Positions 7,887-16,185 of a DNA stretch of 45,171 bases are shown in pieces. How positions within the stretch are numbered: position 1 is the stretch's first letter; each line of letters begins with the position of its first letter. Origin of the DNA: Puniceicoccales bacterium (GTDB lineage Bacteria; Verrucomicrobiota; Verrucomicrobiia; Opitutales; JAIRLM01); NCBI GenBank assembly GCA_031287845.1, contig JAITSI010000073.1:1-45171 (forward strand). Direction: 5' to 3'. A program made the position numbers and the translations under genes. A model generated the notes under the pieces. The model was not told the origin of the DNA. It did not search any database and saw only the letters and a program-made list of their open reading frames with translations.

Positions 7887-9252
7887 TTTGTCCCCCATAG
7901 TTTTGAAACAGGGTCAACGTCCGATCGAAGGCTAGGGTAACCAGCCCGGTTGGCCCATTGCGCTGCTTAGCTAGGATTAATTCCCGCAGGATGACATTGC
8001 CCTCCGATGCAAGCTCCTCGTCCTGGTCCCGCATGCGGGACAGCAGCAGCACCACGTCCGCATCCTGCTCGATGGCCCCCGATTCCCGCAGATCCGACAG
8101 CCTGGGCCGCCGATTTTCCCTATCCGAATCCCGGTTCAGCTGGCTCAACACCAGAACCGGTAGCTGCAATTCCTTGGCCATGGCCTTGATACCCCGGGAA
8201 ATTTCCGCGATCTGCTGTTCCCGCTGCACCCGGTTGTCCATGCCGGCGATGAGCTGCAGGTAGTCCACCACGATCAGCCCAAGCTGCTGCTTGCCGTGGA
8301 TGCGTCGGGCTCGGGCCCGCAGTTCCAGTATGTTTAGGTTCGATGACTCGTCGATCCAGAGGGGCGCGTCGCACAGCTCATCGGTGGACTGGGTTAGCCG
8401 TTTTTGGTCCTCCCGCGTCACGTAGCCGGCGCGGATGTTTCCCAACCCAATGCCGGCTCGGGCGCAGAGCAGGCGCATGGCCAACTGCTCCGCACCCATC
8501 TCCAGGCTAAAGAATAGGGTAGGGACGGCCTTTTTTCCGGCCGGCGGCAGAATGTTGTGGGAGGCGACATTGAGGGCGATGCTGGTCTTTCCCATGGATG
8601 GCCTTGCGGCGATTATCACCATTTCCCCGCTATGAAAGCCGGAAGTGAGCCGGTCCAGGTCGATGAAGCCACTGCCCACGCCAATCAGTTCCCCCTGGTT
8701 CTTAAGCAGGAACTGCACGTTCTGCACGGCCTGCTTAAGGGGCACGCTGAGTGGCTGCGCCGTTTCCCGCAGCACATCCCGGCTCACCGCAAAGATTTTT
8801 TCCTCCGCCTGGCCCAGGAATGGGGACACGTTGTCCAGGTGGGATGGCGCCTCCACGGCGATGCCATTGGCGACCGCCATGATGCGGCGGATGAGCTCGT
8901 AGTCCCGCACGCGGTCGACAAAATACTCAATGTGGGCATAGGTATCGACGCGGCTGCAGAGCTGGGCCAGGTACTCCGCGCCGCCCGCGTCGGCCAGGAT
9001 GCCATTTGCCTCCAGCGAGTCCCGTAAAATGATCTCGTCGATGGGCTTTTCCCGGCGGTAGATGGCTAAAATTTCCCCAAAGACTACGCGATTCCAGGGC
9101 AGGTAGAACGATTCGGCGCTCACGTTCCGCTGGATACAGAGCGGTACGCTCTCCTTCCCTCCCTCAAAAATGCAGCACCCGAGTAGGGCCTGTTCCAGCT
9201 CGATACTGTGGGGTTGTTGTGGCTTTTGCGCTGCCGTTGATTGTCTTTCCAT
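7876..9252 (-). CDS. dnaB: Replicative DNA helicase DnaB
   Basis: 458 residues, a complete DnaB. The N-terminal domain begins near EQALLGCCIF with the usual IELEQALLG motif. The RecA-like domain has Walker A ARPSMGKTS, Walker B LIVVDYLQLI, the switch VLVLSQLNRD and DLRESGAIEQDADVVLLL. It unwinds DNA ahead of the fork as a hexamer and recruits primase. It is the only minus-strand gene in the cargo block and lies between scaffold and capsid. The last residues after FQNYGGQI are encoded at the junction with the duplicated Panacea fragment, so the native 3' end may have been cut. Whether it is phage-evolved or a captured host dnaB cannot be told here; a DciA-like loader is carried further right on the same element. 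Confidence 0.96.
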   Translation of the reverse strand: MERQSTAAQKPQQPHSIELEQALLGCCIFEGGKESVPLCIQRNVSAESFYLPWNRVVFGEILAIYRREKPIDEIILRDSLEANGILADAGGAEYLAQLCSRVDTYAHIEYFVDRVRDYELIRRIMAVANGIAVEAPSHLDNVSPFLGQAEEKIFAVSRDVLRETAQPLSVPLKQAVQNVQFLLKNQGELIGVGSGFIDLDRLTSGFHSGEMVIIAARPSMGKTSIALNVASHNILPPAGKKAVPTLFFSLEMGAEQLAMRLLCARAGIGLGNIRAGYVTREDQKRLTQSTDELCDAPLWIDESSNLNILELRARARRIHGKQQLGLIVVDYLQLIAGMDNRVQREQQIAEISRGIKAMAKELQLPVLVLSQLNRDSDRENRRPRLSDLRESGAIEQDADVVLLLSRMRDQDEELASEGNVILRELILAKQRNGPTGLVTLAFDRTLTLFQNYGGQIQP

Positions 9253-9370
9253 GGTAGAATTGTTCCGACCTGGCCATGTCAGGATAGCTTGGCAAGGTCA
9301 AAAAACAGCGAAAAAAAACCCCTTGCATTCGGTAAGAATTTTCCCAAAATAGGCTGCGGTGAAGCTTGAC

Positions 9371-9462
9371 GCCTTTCGCAATAGGCTGGTCCAGAACGGA
9401 ACGTGCCCCGGGAGAGATACCTGGGCCCATCCACGTGCGCCGTCCGGAACCGGAATTGTCCC
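9371..9462 (+). repeat. Tandem 92-nt repeat, copy 1
   Basis: Begins GCCTTTCGCAATAGG and ends near CCGGAACCGGAATTGTCCC. It contains CACGTG and GCGCCGTCCGGAA, the inverse of a motif that recurs near the integrase. Spacing to copy 2 is 127 bases, start to start. Confidence 0.9.
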
Positions 9463-9497
9463 GATGGCTTTACTGACAGTGAGTCCGTAGGGAACAG

Positions 9498-9589
9498 GCC
9501 TTTCGCAATAGGTTGGGCTGGAACGGAACGTGCCCTGGGAGAGATCCTGGGCCCATCCACGTGCGCCGTCCGGAACCAAAATTGTCCCC
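9498..9589 (+). repeat. Tandem 92-nt repeat, copy 2
   Basis: Second copy with the same ends (GCCTTTCGCAATAGG to AATTGTCCCC), differing from copy 1 at a handful of positions and a one-base indel pair. Both copies lie between the divergent dnaB and capsid genes, a likely control region. Confidence 0.9.
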
Positions 9590-9681
9590 AGGTCCAGCGC
9601 GATTCCGCTAAACGTTGCCGCAACGCCTTTTAGCAGAGCGGGTTGGTTGGATTGTGGGAAAATTTGGTGGAGGAAAGGGCC

Positions 9682-10584
9682 GTGTTATTTGATTTAGCAA
9701 ACTATGACATGACGAAGTTCGTGGTGCAGGCGATTGCGCAGATTCGTCAGAATAGGCAGTTGGCGAACGTTGCAACGGAGTACGATTGCAATGGCGCATC
9801 GAGTGTGACGATCCCCGTTTTTTCGGGTGGGCAGGCGACCTCGCATGTGCCTGGAGCAGACATTCCAGACTACGGCGGCGGGGTAACGAAGGCGACCATT
9901 ACGGTGGCGGACTGGGACGCCGGCACCTATCTGGACTACTTTCTCCTCAACAAGAACAACTTCTCCTATGAAAACTTTGTGGAGAGAACTGGCATTCCGG
10001 CTGCGGTTTGCCAGCGGATGGACCAGACGATTCTGGACGCGCTTACTGCGGCAAGCGGAGTCCCAACCTACGATGGGGGAACGACAAACCTTCTGGCGAT
10101 ACTTTCGGATATCGAGGCGATGATGGACGAGCAGGAGCTCTACATCCCGATGGCGGACCGCTATTTGATCCTGCCGGCGGCGGCGAAGCCAATCTTCTTT
10201 ACCGATGACAAGATGATGTCCAACAACTACGTACAGCTGCAGTTGAATAACATCAGCGAGGGGAAAATTGGCAAAATTCTAGGATTCAACCTCATTTTCT
10301 TTAGTAAGATTCGCTGGGGCGGTCTAGAAAGTGAGCTGGTAGACGGCGGCGTCAATCGTCGATGGACTTGCTACGCAACGAGTAAGGTGTCGATTGGCCA
10401 CGCGTCCGGCTACGGAGCAAATCGCTCACCGGACGGAACCGGCGGTGTCTTTAAGACGGAGGAGATGCCCCACCGGGGAGGCTTCTTCGTCAACGCACCG
10501 TTCAGTGACGGAGCCAAGGTGGTGATCCCCAAGGGAATAGTTCGATTTACCCTCACAACCAAAAACTACAACACGAACCTCTAG
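9682..10584 (+). CDS. Major capsid protein
   Basis: 300 residues from the GTG at 9682, chosen because GTGGAGGAAAGG ends two bases upstream; a TTG at 9643 lacks a site. The sequence has the look of podovirus coat proteins of the HK97 fold. There is an N-terminal helix, an SSVTIPVFSGG-type strand, a spine-helix region around VCQRMDQTILDAL, and a late GKIGKILGFNLIFFS strand with a nearby Gly-rich turn. Place also fits: first plus-strand gene after the scaffold (apart from the cargo) and followed by head-tail genes. It has no delta domain of its own, consistent with the separate scaffold upstream. It forms the icosahedral shell. Confidence 0.8.
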   Translation: MLFDLANYDMTKFVVQAIAQIRQNRQLANVATEYDCNGASSVTIPVFSGGQATSHVPGADIPDYGGGVTKATITVADWDAGTYLDYFLLNKNNFSYENFVERTGIPAAVCQRMDQTILDALTAASGVPTYDGGTTNLLAILSDIEAMMDEQELYIPMADRYLILPAAAKPIFFTDDKMMSNNYVQLQLNNISEGKIGKILGFNLIFFSKIRWGGLESELVDGGVNRRWTCYATSKVSIGHASGYGANRSPDGTGGVFKTEEMPHRGGFFVNAPFSDGAKVVIPKGIVRFTLTTKNYNTNL

Positions 10585-10599
10585 CGGGAGAATAGAACA

Positions 10600-11220
10600 A
10601 TGGCATTCAACAAACTCTACTTTTCGTCCATTGCGAACCAGCAGGTGGCGGGCGAGCGGATCCAGACCTGGCAGTACGAGTCCACGGACCCGCTGGCGGA
10701 GCTGGTGGGGGCAAATTACTTCGCGGAGATGCATAACTCCCTGAAGGTCAATGATTTGATCCACGTGATCCAGATGGACGCGACCCGTCAGGTGGCCCAA
10801 TGGCGCCATGACCTGACCGTGCGCGTGAGCGAGGCGCTTGACGGACCTAACCTGGTGGCGGTGACGGCGTTGCCGGAGCTGGCCGACGCAACGACCAGCG
10901 TGCTGGAATTTTCCGATATTGGGACAACGGCGACGCTGGCCCTACCGACGTTTCCCGCTGCGGTGGAGGTGGTTGGCGCCTACGCGGTTCTGCTGGGGAA
11001 CTTGGATGGCTCCGCATCGCTGGCATTGGCGGTGAAATCCACGGATCCGAAGACGGTCTATTCCGGAACCATCACGGCACCAGCTACCTACGGTGCTGAG
11101 TTGACTCTGACGGCCGGGGCGCAGGACACGGACACCACCTTCACGGTGACCCTAACGGCGACTTCGGTTTCGGCAAATGGTGGCACCCTGCGCGTCTTCG
11201 TCCAGACAAAGGTGGCCTGA
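10600..11220 (+). CDS. Accessory head or fibre-type protein
   Basis: 206 residues, directly after the capsid with GGGAGAA upstream. Residues 20-60 (TWQYESTDPLAELVGANYF and LKVNDLIHVIQ) match a short module seen in many phage structural proteins: Y-x-T-x-D-x-x-A-x-V-x-x-x-G-Y-F followed by L-x-x-G-D-x-I. The second half is Thr-, Ala- and Val-rich beta sequence with regular alternation, as in immunoglobulin-like or jelly-roll decoration domains. It may cement or decorate the head, as Bbp16 does in BPP-1, but the family is not certain. Its stop TGA shares a base with the next ATG. Confidence 0.5.
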   Translation: MAFNKLYFSSIANQQVAGERIQTWQYESTDPLAELVGANYFAEMHNSLKVNDLIHVIQMDATRQVAQWRHDLTVRVSEALDGPNLVAVTALPELADATTSVLEFSDIGTTATLALPTFPAAVEVVGAYAVLLGNLDGSASLALAVKSTDPKTVYSGTITAPATYGAELTLTAGAQDTDTTFTVTLTATSVSANGGTLRVFVQTKVA

Positions 11221-11834
11221 TGCCCAGGGAAATCCAGACGGCGGTCCAGGTTGCGAATTGCGCCCTGCGAATTCTGCAAATGCCTGAGATCGAGTCCTTT
11301 GATGAGGATTCGACTCCGGCCAGGACCGTCAAAATGTACTATGACCTGGCCCTGCGCAAATGCATTGGCGCCTACAAGTGGCAATTTTCGCAAAATCAGA
11401 GCGAATTGGAGCAGCTGGCTACGGCGGAGTTGCCCCAGTGGAAATTTTCCTATAAACTTCCACCGGACATGATTGCGCTAATCTGGCTACGGTGCGGAAC
11501 GGAAAATGGTCCGGGCTGGAACAATTTGCAAAACTACGAAATCGTGGCTGGAAACGTGGTTTGCACCAATGCCAATGCACCCCTATTCTGCCGCTACCAG
11601 TATGAAGCGCCGGTGGCTGCAATGCCGAACTATTTTTTGGACTATCTGATCCAAGAACTTGCGGAGGAGTTGGCTCCGGTATTTGGCTATAATGTGGTGG
11701 GGCAGAAGATCCTATCCGACAGGGTAAGGGATAGTTTCGGCAAAATGAACATGGCCATTTTGACGGAAGTCAGGCAATTGGGCAGTCAGAAACCGATGCC
11801 AATGGGGAAGTTGGCCATGGGAAGAAATTGGTAG
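11220..11834 (+). CDS. Tail tubular protein A (T7 gp11-like adaptor)
   Basis: 204 residues, close to T7 gp11 (196). The N-terminus has the family pattern: AVQVANCALRILQMPEIESF, then a short linker and VKMYYDLALRKCIGAYKWQF, which matches N-x-x-L-x-x-I-x-x-x-x-I with x-x-x-L-x-x-x-x-W/F. Later blocks include LPPDMIALIWLR and YLIQELAEELAPVFGYN. It forms the ring joining the portal to the tail nozzle. It is coupled to the previous gene (TGATG) and precedes the nozzle protein. Confidence 0.85.
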   Translation: MPREIQTAVQVANCALRILQMPEIESFDEDSTPARTVKMYYDLALRKCIGAYKWQFSQNQSELEQLATAELPQWKFSYKLPPDMIALIWLRCGTENGPGWNNLQNYEIVAGNVVCTNANAPLFCRYQYEAPVAAMPNYFLDYLIQELAEELAPVFGYNVVGQKILSDRVRDSFGKMNMAILTEVRQLGSQKPMPMGKLAMGRNW

Positions 11835-11838
11835 AATC

Positions 11839-13596
11839 ATGAAGAAAATTTCCGTTTACCAGGGGAACTTCACCAAGGGGGAAATCGATCCCCACCTCTA
11901 CGCCAGCCCGCATTTGAACACCTACCGGGAAGGTCTAGAAAGCGCGGTGAACGTTTGGGCGACTGCCACTGGAGCCATCGCCAAACGCTACGGGATCAAA
12001 GTCTTACACGATTTTCCGTCCGGTTCCGACGGTGAAAAAATGAAGCTGATTCCCTTCCGCAACAGCGCCGGCACGGACTTCCTCTGCGTGGCCCGGGTGG
12101 GGGAAATTCTACCATTCAATTTGCTACTAAAATCCCCTTTGGCGCCGGTGCCCTGTGCGGCCCTAACGGAGCAAGTTATTCCGCTGCTAAACTTTTCCGC
12201 CTACGGCGACTCCCTGATTTTGGTGGAAAGCGGCCTTTCTCCTCAACAATTGAAATGGGCCGCCGGCGACAATTTCACCGTCGAGACCATCAACTTTTCC
12301 CACATTCCCACCTTTGAATTTTCTCCCAGCAATTCCAATCCCAGCACGACCCTGACGCCGAGCGCAAAGGCTGGCTACGTGACCCTGACAACGGCGGCTG
12401 ATGTCTTCCAGCAGAGCGACTTGGGCAAATACGTGGAGGCACTTCCGACGGGTCGCGTTAAAATTTTCACCTACAATGGTGCCCGCTCCGTGGCCGGTTT
12501 TGCGGAGGAAGAATTCTTTGACACCGCAGCCGTTCCTGCCGGTAACTGGACCCTGGAGCGTGGCTGGGAACCGCTCTGGGGCAACGATTTCTATCCTGCA
12601 ACCTGCATCTTCCACGAGGATCGGCTAATTCTGGCGAATTTCCACCGGGCCCGCACCACCTTCGCCTATTCCATCGCCGGAGCGCCATTCGACTTTTCAA
12701 CGGGTGACGGCAGCATTGCATTTGGCGGAGTGCGAACCCTAAGCCGGGACCAGTCCGACGCCATTCGCCACGCCTACAGTGCGAATTCGCTCTACTTCTT
12801 TTGTTACAATTCCGAATACGTTGTGGACCAGAATCAAACGCTCGAATTGGGTATGGCCCCCATCCGCCACGACTCTTCAAGGGGCTGCATGGCAGAGATT
12901 AAGCCAATGGAGGGAGAGGATGGCGGTCTCTACTTTTTTCAACCGAATGGCAGGGGGATTTCCGAATTTCGCTACTACTTCGACCGGGCAAGCTACGAGG
13001 CCCGCAACTTTTCCGCCCACTTTGGCCACCTGCTCTCCGGTCCCCGCTCCGCGGCGCTGTGGAAGGGCGATGACTACTTCTCCACCAACATCCTATTCTT
13101 CGTCACCGAGGACAAAAAGCTCTTCGCTGTGACCGTCAAACTGGAGGAAAAAATCTGCGCCTGCTGTCGCGTAGAACCGGAAAATCTTAATTTTGACAGC
13201 GTCTGCACCGCAGGAAACCAGATCTATTTCATTCAGTACGATAGAGTTATGGATGTTTATTCCATCGGGTATTTCGACCGCAATGCAAGCCGCAGCGATG
13301 GGGATGTCCCCTTCGAGTCCAAAATCACGCAATTGCCCATCGCCGGAGAAATGCCATTCCTCACGGACAGTGTAAGTACGACTGCCACAGTTATCTACGC
13401 CATCGACGTTGGGAAATTGCTCATCGAAGGAAGGCGCGTCTACGAGGGCAAGGCCAAAACGGGCCGCTTCGTCCACACATTCCCCACCGGATTTGAAAGT
13501 GGCGGAAAGGTAACGATTTCCGACGGAGGTCAGAGCGCAAATTGGACGCTCTGCGGGATCGGCCGGGAGGCTCTGGTGGGGGGTCCGGACCGGTGA
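11839..13596 (+). CDS. Tail tubular protein B (T7 gp12-like nozzle)
   Basis: 585 residues. The start region QGNFTKGEIDPHLYASPHL followed by YREGLESAVNVWATATG and AKRYGIKVLHDF matches the nozzle family hallmark, in which a G-x-L-S-P-x-x-x-x-R-x-D pattern leads into N-x-x-x-x-x-x-G-x-x-x-R-P-G. The remainder is mostly beta structure with many aromatic residues, as expected for a beta-propeller nozzle. Another recognisable block is YPATCIFHEDRLILANF. It closes the tail tip and contacts the fibres. The following gene starts in its stop (GTGA). Confidence 0.85.
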   Translation: MKKISVYQGNFTKGEIDPHLYASPHLNTYREGLESAVNVWATATGAIAKRYGIKVLHDFPSGSDGEKMKLIPFRNSAGTDFLCVARVGEILPFNLLLKSPLAPVPCAALTEQVIPLLNFSAYGDSLILVESGLSPQQLKWAAGDNFTVETINFSHIPTFEFSPSNSNPSTTLTPSAKAGYVTLTTAADVFQQSDLGKYVEALPTGRVKIFTYNGARSVAGFAEEEFFDTAAVPAGNWTLERGWEPLWGNDFYPATCIFHEDRLILANFHRARTTFAYSIAGAPFDFSTGDGSIAFGGVRTLSRDQSDAIRHAYSANSLYFFCYNSEYVVDQNQTLELGMAPIRHDSSRGCMAEIKPMEGEDGGLYFFQPNGRGISEFRYYFDRASYEARNFSAHFGHLLSGPRSAALWKGDDYFSTNILFFVTEDKKLFAVTVKLEEKICACCRVEPENLNFDSVCTAGNQIYFIQYDRVMDVYSIGYFDRNASRSDGDVPFESKITQLPIAGEMPFLTDSVSTTATVIYAIDVGKLLIEGRRVYEGKAKTGRFVHTFPTGFESGGKVTISDGGQSANWTLCGIGREALVGGPDR

Positions 13597-14051
13597 AAAT
13601 TTCCCAATTTAAAAAATACGTAACCCCGCTGGGCATCGCCATGGCGGCTGCCCAACTGCTCGGTAGACTTGGCAGTGGACGGGCTGGGAAGCGTCGGGAG
13701 GAAATGTCGCTCCTGTCCGCGGAAATCGATAAAGCTGTTGGACAGAGCAACATACTAAAATCCGCCACGGAGGGCTACGGACTTTCCACCGTCGCCTCGT
13801 CCCACGCGGGCGGCTTTGCTCCGAACGTCTTTTCGGGGAGCTGGAGCAACGTTGCCGCGGATTGGAGAGCCGCCCAAAACCACTATGACAGTGTCCTAGG
13901 TCAGGTACAGTCAGATAGTTCTGCCAATCGCACCAAACAACTTTTCTCCGCGGTCAACTCCCTCCTGTCCCTCTGGAATGGCAGACGGATGGCCCGGGCG
14001 AATCAAAAAATTTTCCCAAACGCAGCCGCATCGCTCCTGGATCTGGACTAA
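13593..14051 (+). CDS. Internal virion protein (T7 gp14-like position)
   Basis: 152 residues from a GTG at 13593 overlapping the previous stop by four bases, preceded by GGTGGGGGG. It is Ala-, Gly- and Ser-rich with a hydrophobic N-terminal helix (YVTPLGIAMAAAQLLGRL) and a second helix near the end. In T7-like phages the small ejected core protein gp14, which inserts in the outer membrane, sits here, directly before gp15 and gp16. Sequence similarity is not obvious, so the role rests on order and composition. Confidence 0.5.
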   Translation: MKISQFKKYVTPLGIAMAAAQLLGRLGSGRAGKRREEMSLLSAEIDKAVGQSNILKSATEGYGLSTVASSHAGGFAPNVFSGSWSNVAADWRAAQNHYDSVLGQVQSDSSANRTKQLFSAVNSLLSLWNGRRMARANQKIFPNAAASLLDLD

Positions 14052-14055
14052 AAAA

Positions 14056-16185
14056 ATGGCCGAATTCTACCAGCGTCATCTCGACCCATCCCCGGCATCC
14101 GACCTATCTGCGGGATCGTTGACTCTGGCGAAGGGCTTTGGGGACATTGCCCAGTCCCTTAACGAAATCCGCGTCGTCCAGCAGGAGAACGAAAACTTGC
14201 TCCGTCGCAGCGAGTTCCAAAACTTTGCCCGGCGTGAGGCGCTCGCCGCTTACGAGGAAAATCCGGTCGATCTGGACGCCTACCGGGCTAGCTTTCGCAA
14301 ACGCCTCGAGAGTTACCAGGTCTCCCTGGGAGATGCGGTGGCCTACGGCACAATCGTAAATAACACGGAGGGACAGTTTTATTCGACGATTCTATCCGGA
14401 AAGGATAGGGCTCTACGGGAGTCATTGAAGTATAACGCCTTAGACACGGCAGAAGGCTTCATTAAAACCGGCATTCGCATAGGCGACGGTACCATTCAAA
14501 GTCCGGACCCGGCACTGGAGATCTACGAAAATTTAACAAATGCCACGGGCATGCTAATGTCCACGGCTGCGGACGGCAGCCAACTATTTACTCCTGAGGA
14601 AATTGCCAATGCTACGGACAGCTGGACCCTGCAAATTTTACAGGGCCGGCAGGCGGTGGATTTGAACGGCAACATTTCGCTGGAAGCGCTGGCTAGGGTC
14701 GCGGACCCGAATTTTGACTACACGGTGACCGTGCCCAATCCCGTCGGCGAGCCTCTCACATTTCGGACGAGCGACCTCTCGGAGGGACGGCGCAACCAAT
14801 TCCAAACTGCTTCGATGGAGCGGGTTGCGGCGCTGCTGCAGAAGGAATCTGACGCTGCCGCGCTGGACCAGGCCCAACGGCTTTGGATCGGTGAGGAGAT
14901 CTTTCTTCCCGGCAACTCCGCGGACAAAAAGGCGCTGGAACTGCTTGCGAATGTGCAGGTTGCGGACAGCCCAATCGCCTTTGAAAATTTACAACTGCAC
15001 ATGGACAATTGCCGAAGCTACGTGGAGCGCTTCGAACTTTTGCCCGAACCCTACGCCCGGACAATTTTGTCGCTGGTGAACGCCGACAGCCCGCATGCGG
15101 CGGTCATGGGGGCGAAAATCATTGGTTCCCTGATGGAAATTTCTCCGGACACGGCAAAGACCATGGCAAAATCCTTCGATGACGCCACATTGCTGCGGGC
15201 CAAGATGTTACACGGACTCATACAGGGCGGAACTCCGCTCACCGACGCCCTAGTCGCGGTAAAAAGCGCAATGGCAATGGACGTCCACGCCTTGCAAACG
15301 AAGCTTCGGGAAAGAACAACGTCGGAAAAATCCCGGAACAAATTCTACGGAAGTGATGTAAATGCAAAGACATACGGCCATGACGGCGTGGACATATACC
15401 GGCGAATGGTAGACGCATTTTTTCTAACCAACGGCGGCAACCGGGATTCCGCAGTCGCCGTCGCTAAAGCCCGCATCGACTCCGAATTTGCAGAAACGAA
15501 AATAGGAGCCGACGGCGATTGGCACATGCCTCTATTCGGAAGGAAGCGGCGCAAATTTCGCAACACTCCGGAGGCGGTTTTTGGTAAAAATTCCTCGAAA
15601 ATCATTAACAACGTCCTCCGCGCCGCAGCGCCGGAAATCTCACTTAAAACCGGTATTCCCTGTGACTTAGCACACATCATGCTGGTGGCAACGCCGGCAA
15701 CGGACTGGGCCGTGGAAAACGGGGAAAATCCGAGCTGGGTCATCGCCCGGAAAAATGACGACGGTTCGACGATTTTCTATTTCGATGCGAAGACCGGAAA
15801 TCCGCTGGTATTTTCCCTGGACGAAGGCGTGCGGCAGGAAATCTATATTGCCGACTTGGAGGATGTTGCGGCTGTGGATAGGTGGTCCAAACTCCTTTCC
15901 GTCCTTCAAGCATCCGATCCTTACACCTGGAATTTTGCGGGTATGGAAATTTTTTTCCCCATGGCAATTGCCCACGTGGAGGAGCTAGGCATTTCCGATG
16001 CACTTGTTGACATGCAGATGGGATTGGGCGAGGACGCGTCCTCGAGTTTTTCCACAATTTCCCAATTTTTCCACAACCTATGGGCCACACACCGGGCCAA
16101 GAAGCGGGAGGGTGCATTGGGGCGCAGTAATTTAAAAACAAAAACTCCTCCAAAGGCGATGCGGGAACGGGAGGCAATGCCATGA
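14056..16185 (+). CDS. Internal virion protein (T7 gp15-like position)
   Basis: 709 residues from the ATG at 14056, close in size to T7 gp15 (747). It is mainly helical and soluble, with no signal peptide. The N-terminus (LAKGFGDIAQSLNEIRVVQQ) has the look of internal core proteins that begin with a helical bundle. No peptidoglycan-cleaving motif is seen. It would form part of the internal core and then the ejection channel across the cell envelope. Its last codons overlap the start of the 1375-residue gene (ATGA). Confidence 0.55.
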   Translation: MAEFYQRHLDPSPASDLSAGSLTLAKGFGDIAQSLNEIRVVQQENENLLRRSEFQNFARREALAAYEENPVDLDAYRASFRKRLESYQVSLGDAVAYGTIVNNTEGQFYSTILSGKDRALRESLKYNALDTAEGFIKTGIRIGDGTIQSPDPALEIYENLTNATGMLMSTAADGSQLFTPEEIANATDSWTLQILQGRQAVDLNGNISLEALARVADPNFDYTVTVPNPVGEPLTFRTSDLSEGRRNQFQTASMERVAALLQKESDAAALDQAQRLWIGEEIFLPGNSADKKALELLANVQVADSPIAFENLQLHMDNCRSYVERFELLPEPYARTILSLVNADSPHAAVMGAKIIGSLMEISPDTAKTMAKSFDDATLLRAKMLHGLIQGGTPLTDALVAVKSAMAMDVHALQTKLRERTTSEKSRNKFYGSDVNAKTYGHDGVDIYRRMVDAFFLTNGGNRDSAVAVAKARIDSEFAETKIGADGDWHMPLFGRKRRKFRNTPEAVFGKNSSKIINNVLRAAAPEISLKTGIPCDLAHIMLVATPATDWAVENGENPSWVIARKNDDGSTIFYFDAKTGNPLVFSLDEGVRQEIYIADLEDVAAVDRWSKLLSVLQASDPYTWNFAGMEIFFPMAIAHVEELGISDALVDMQMGLGEDASSSFSTISQFFHNLWATHRAKKREGALGRSNLKTKTPPKAMREREAMP

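Larger units (their letters stand above)
9253..9681. other. 430-bp non-coding spacer between dnaB and capsid
   Basis: This holds the upstream regions of dnaB (leftward) and of the capsid gene (rightward). It contains the two 92-nt tandem repeats listed separately. The capsid ribosome site GTGGAGGAAAGG lies at 9668-9679. I see no convincing open frame with a ribosome site. Divergent promoters are expected here but no clear -35/-10 pair stands out. Confidence 0.6.
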
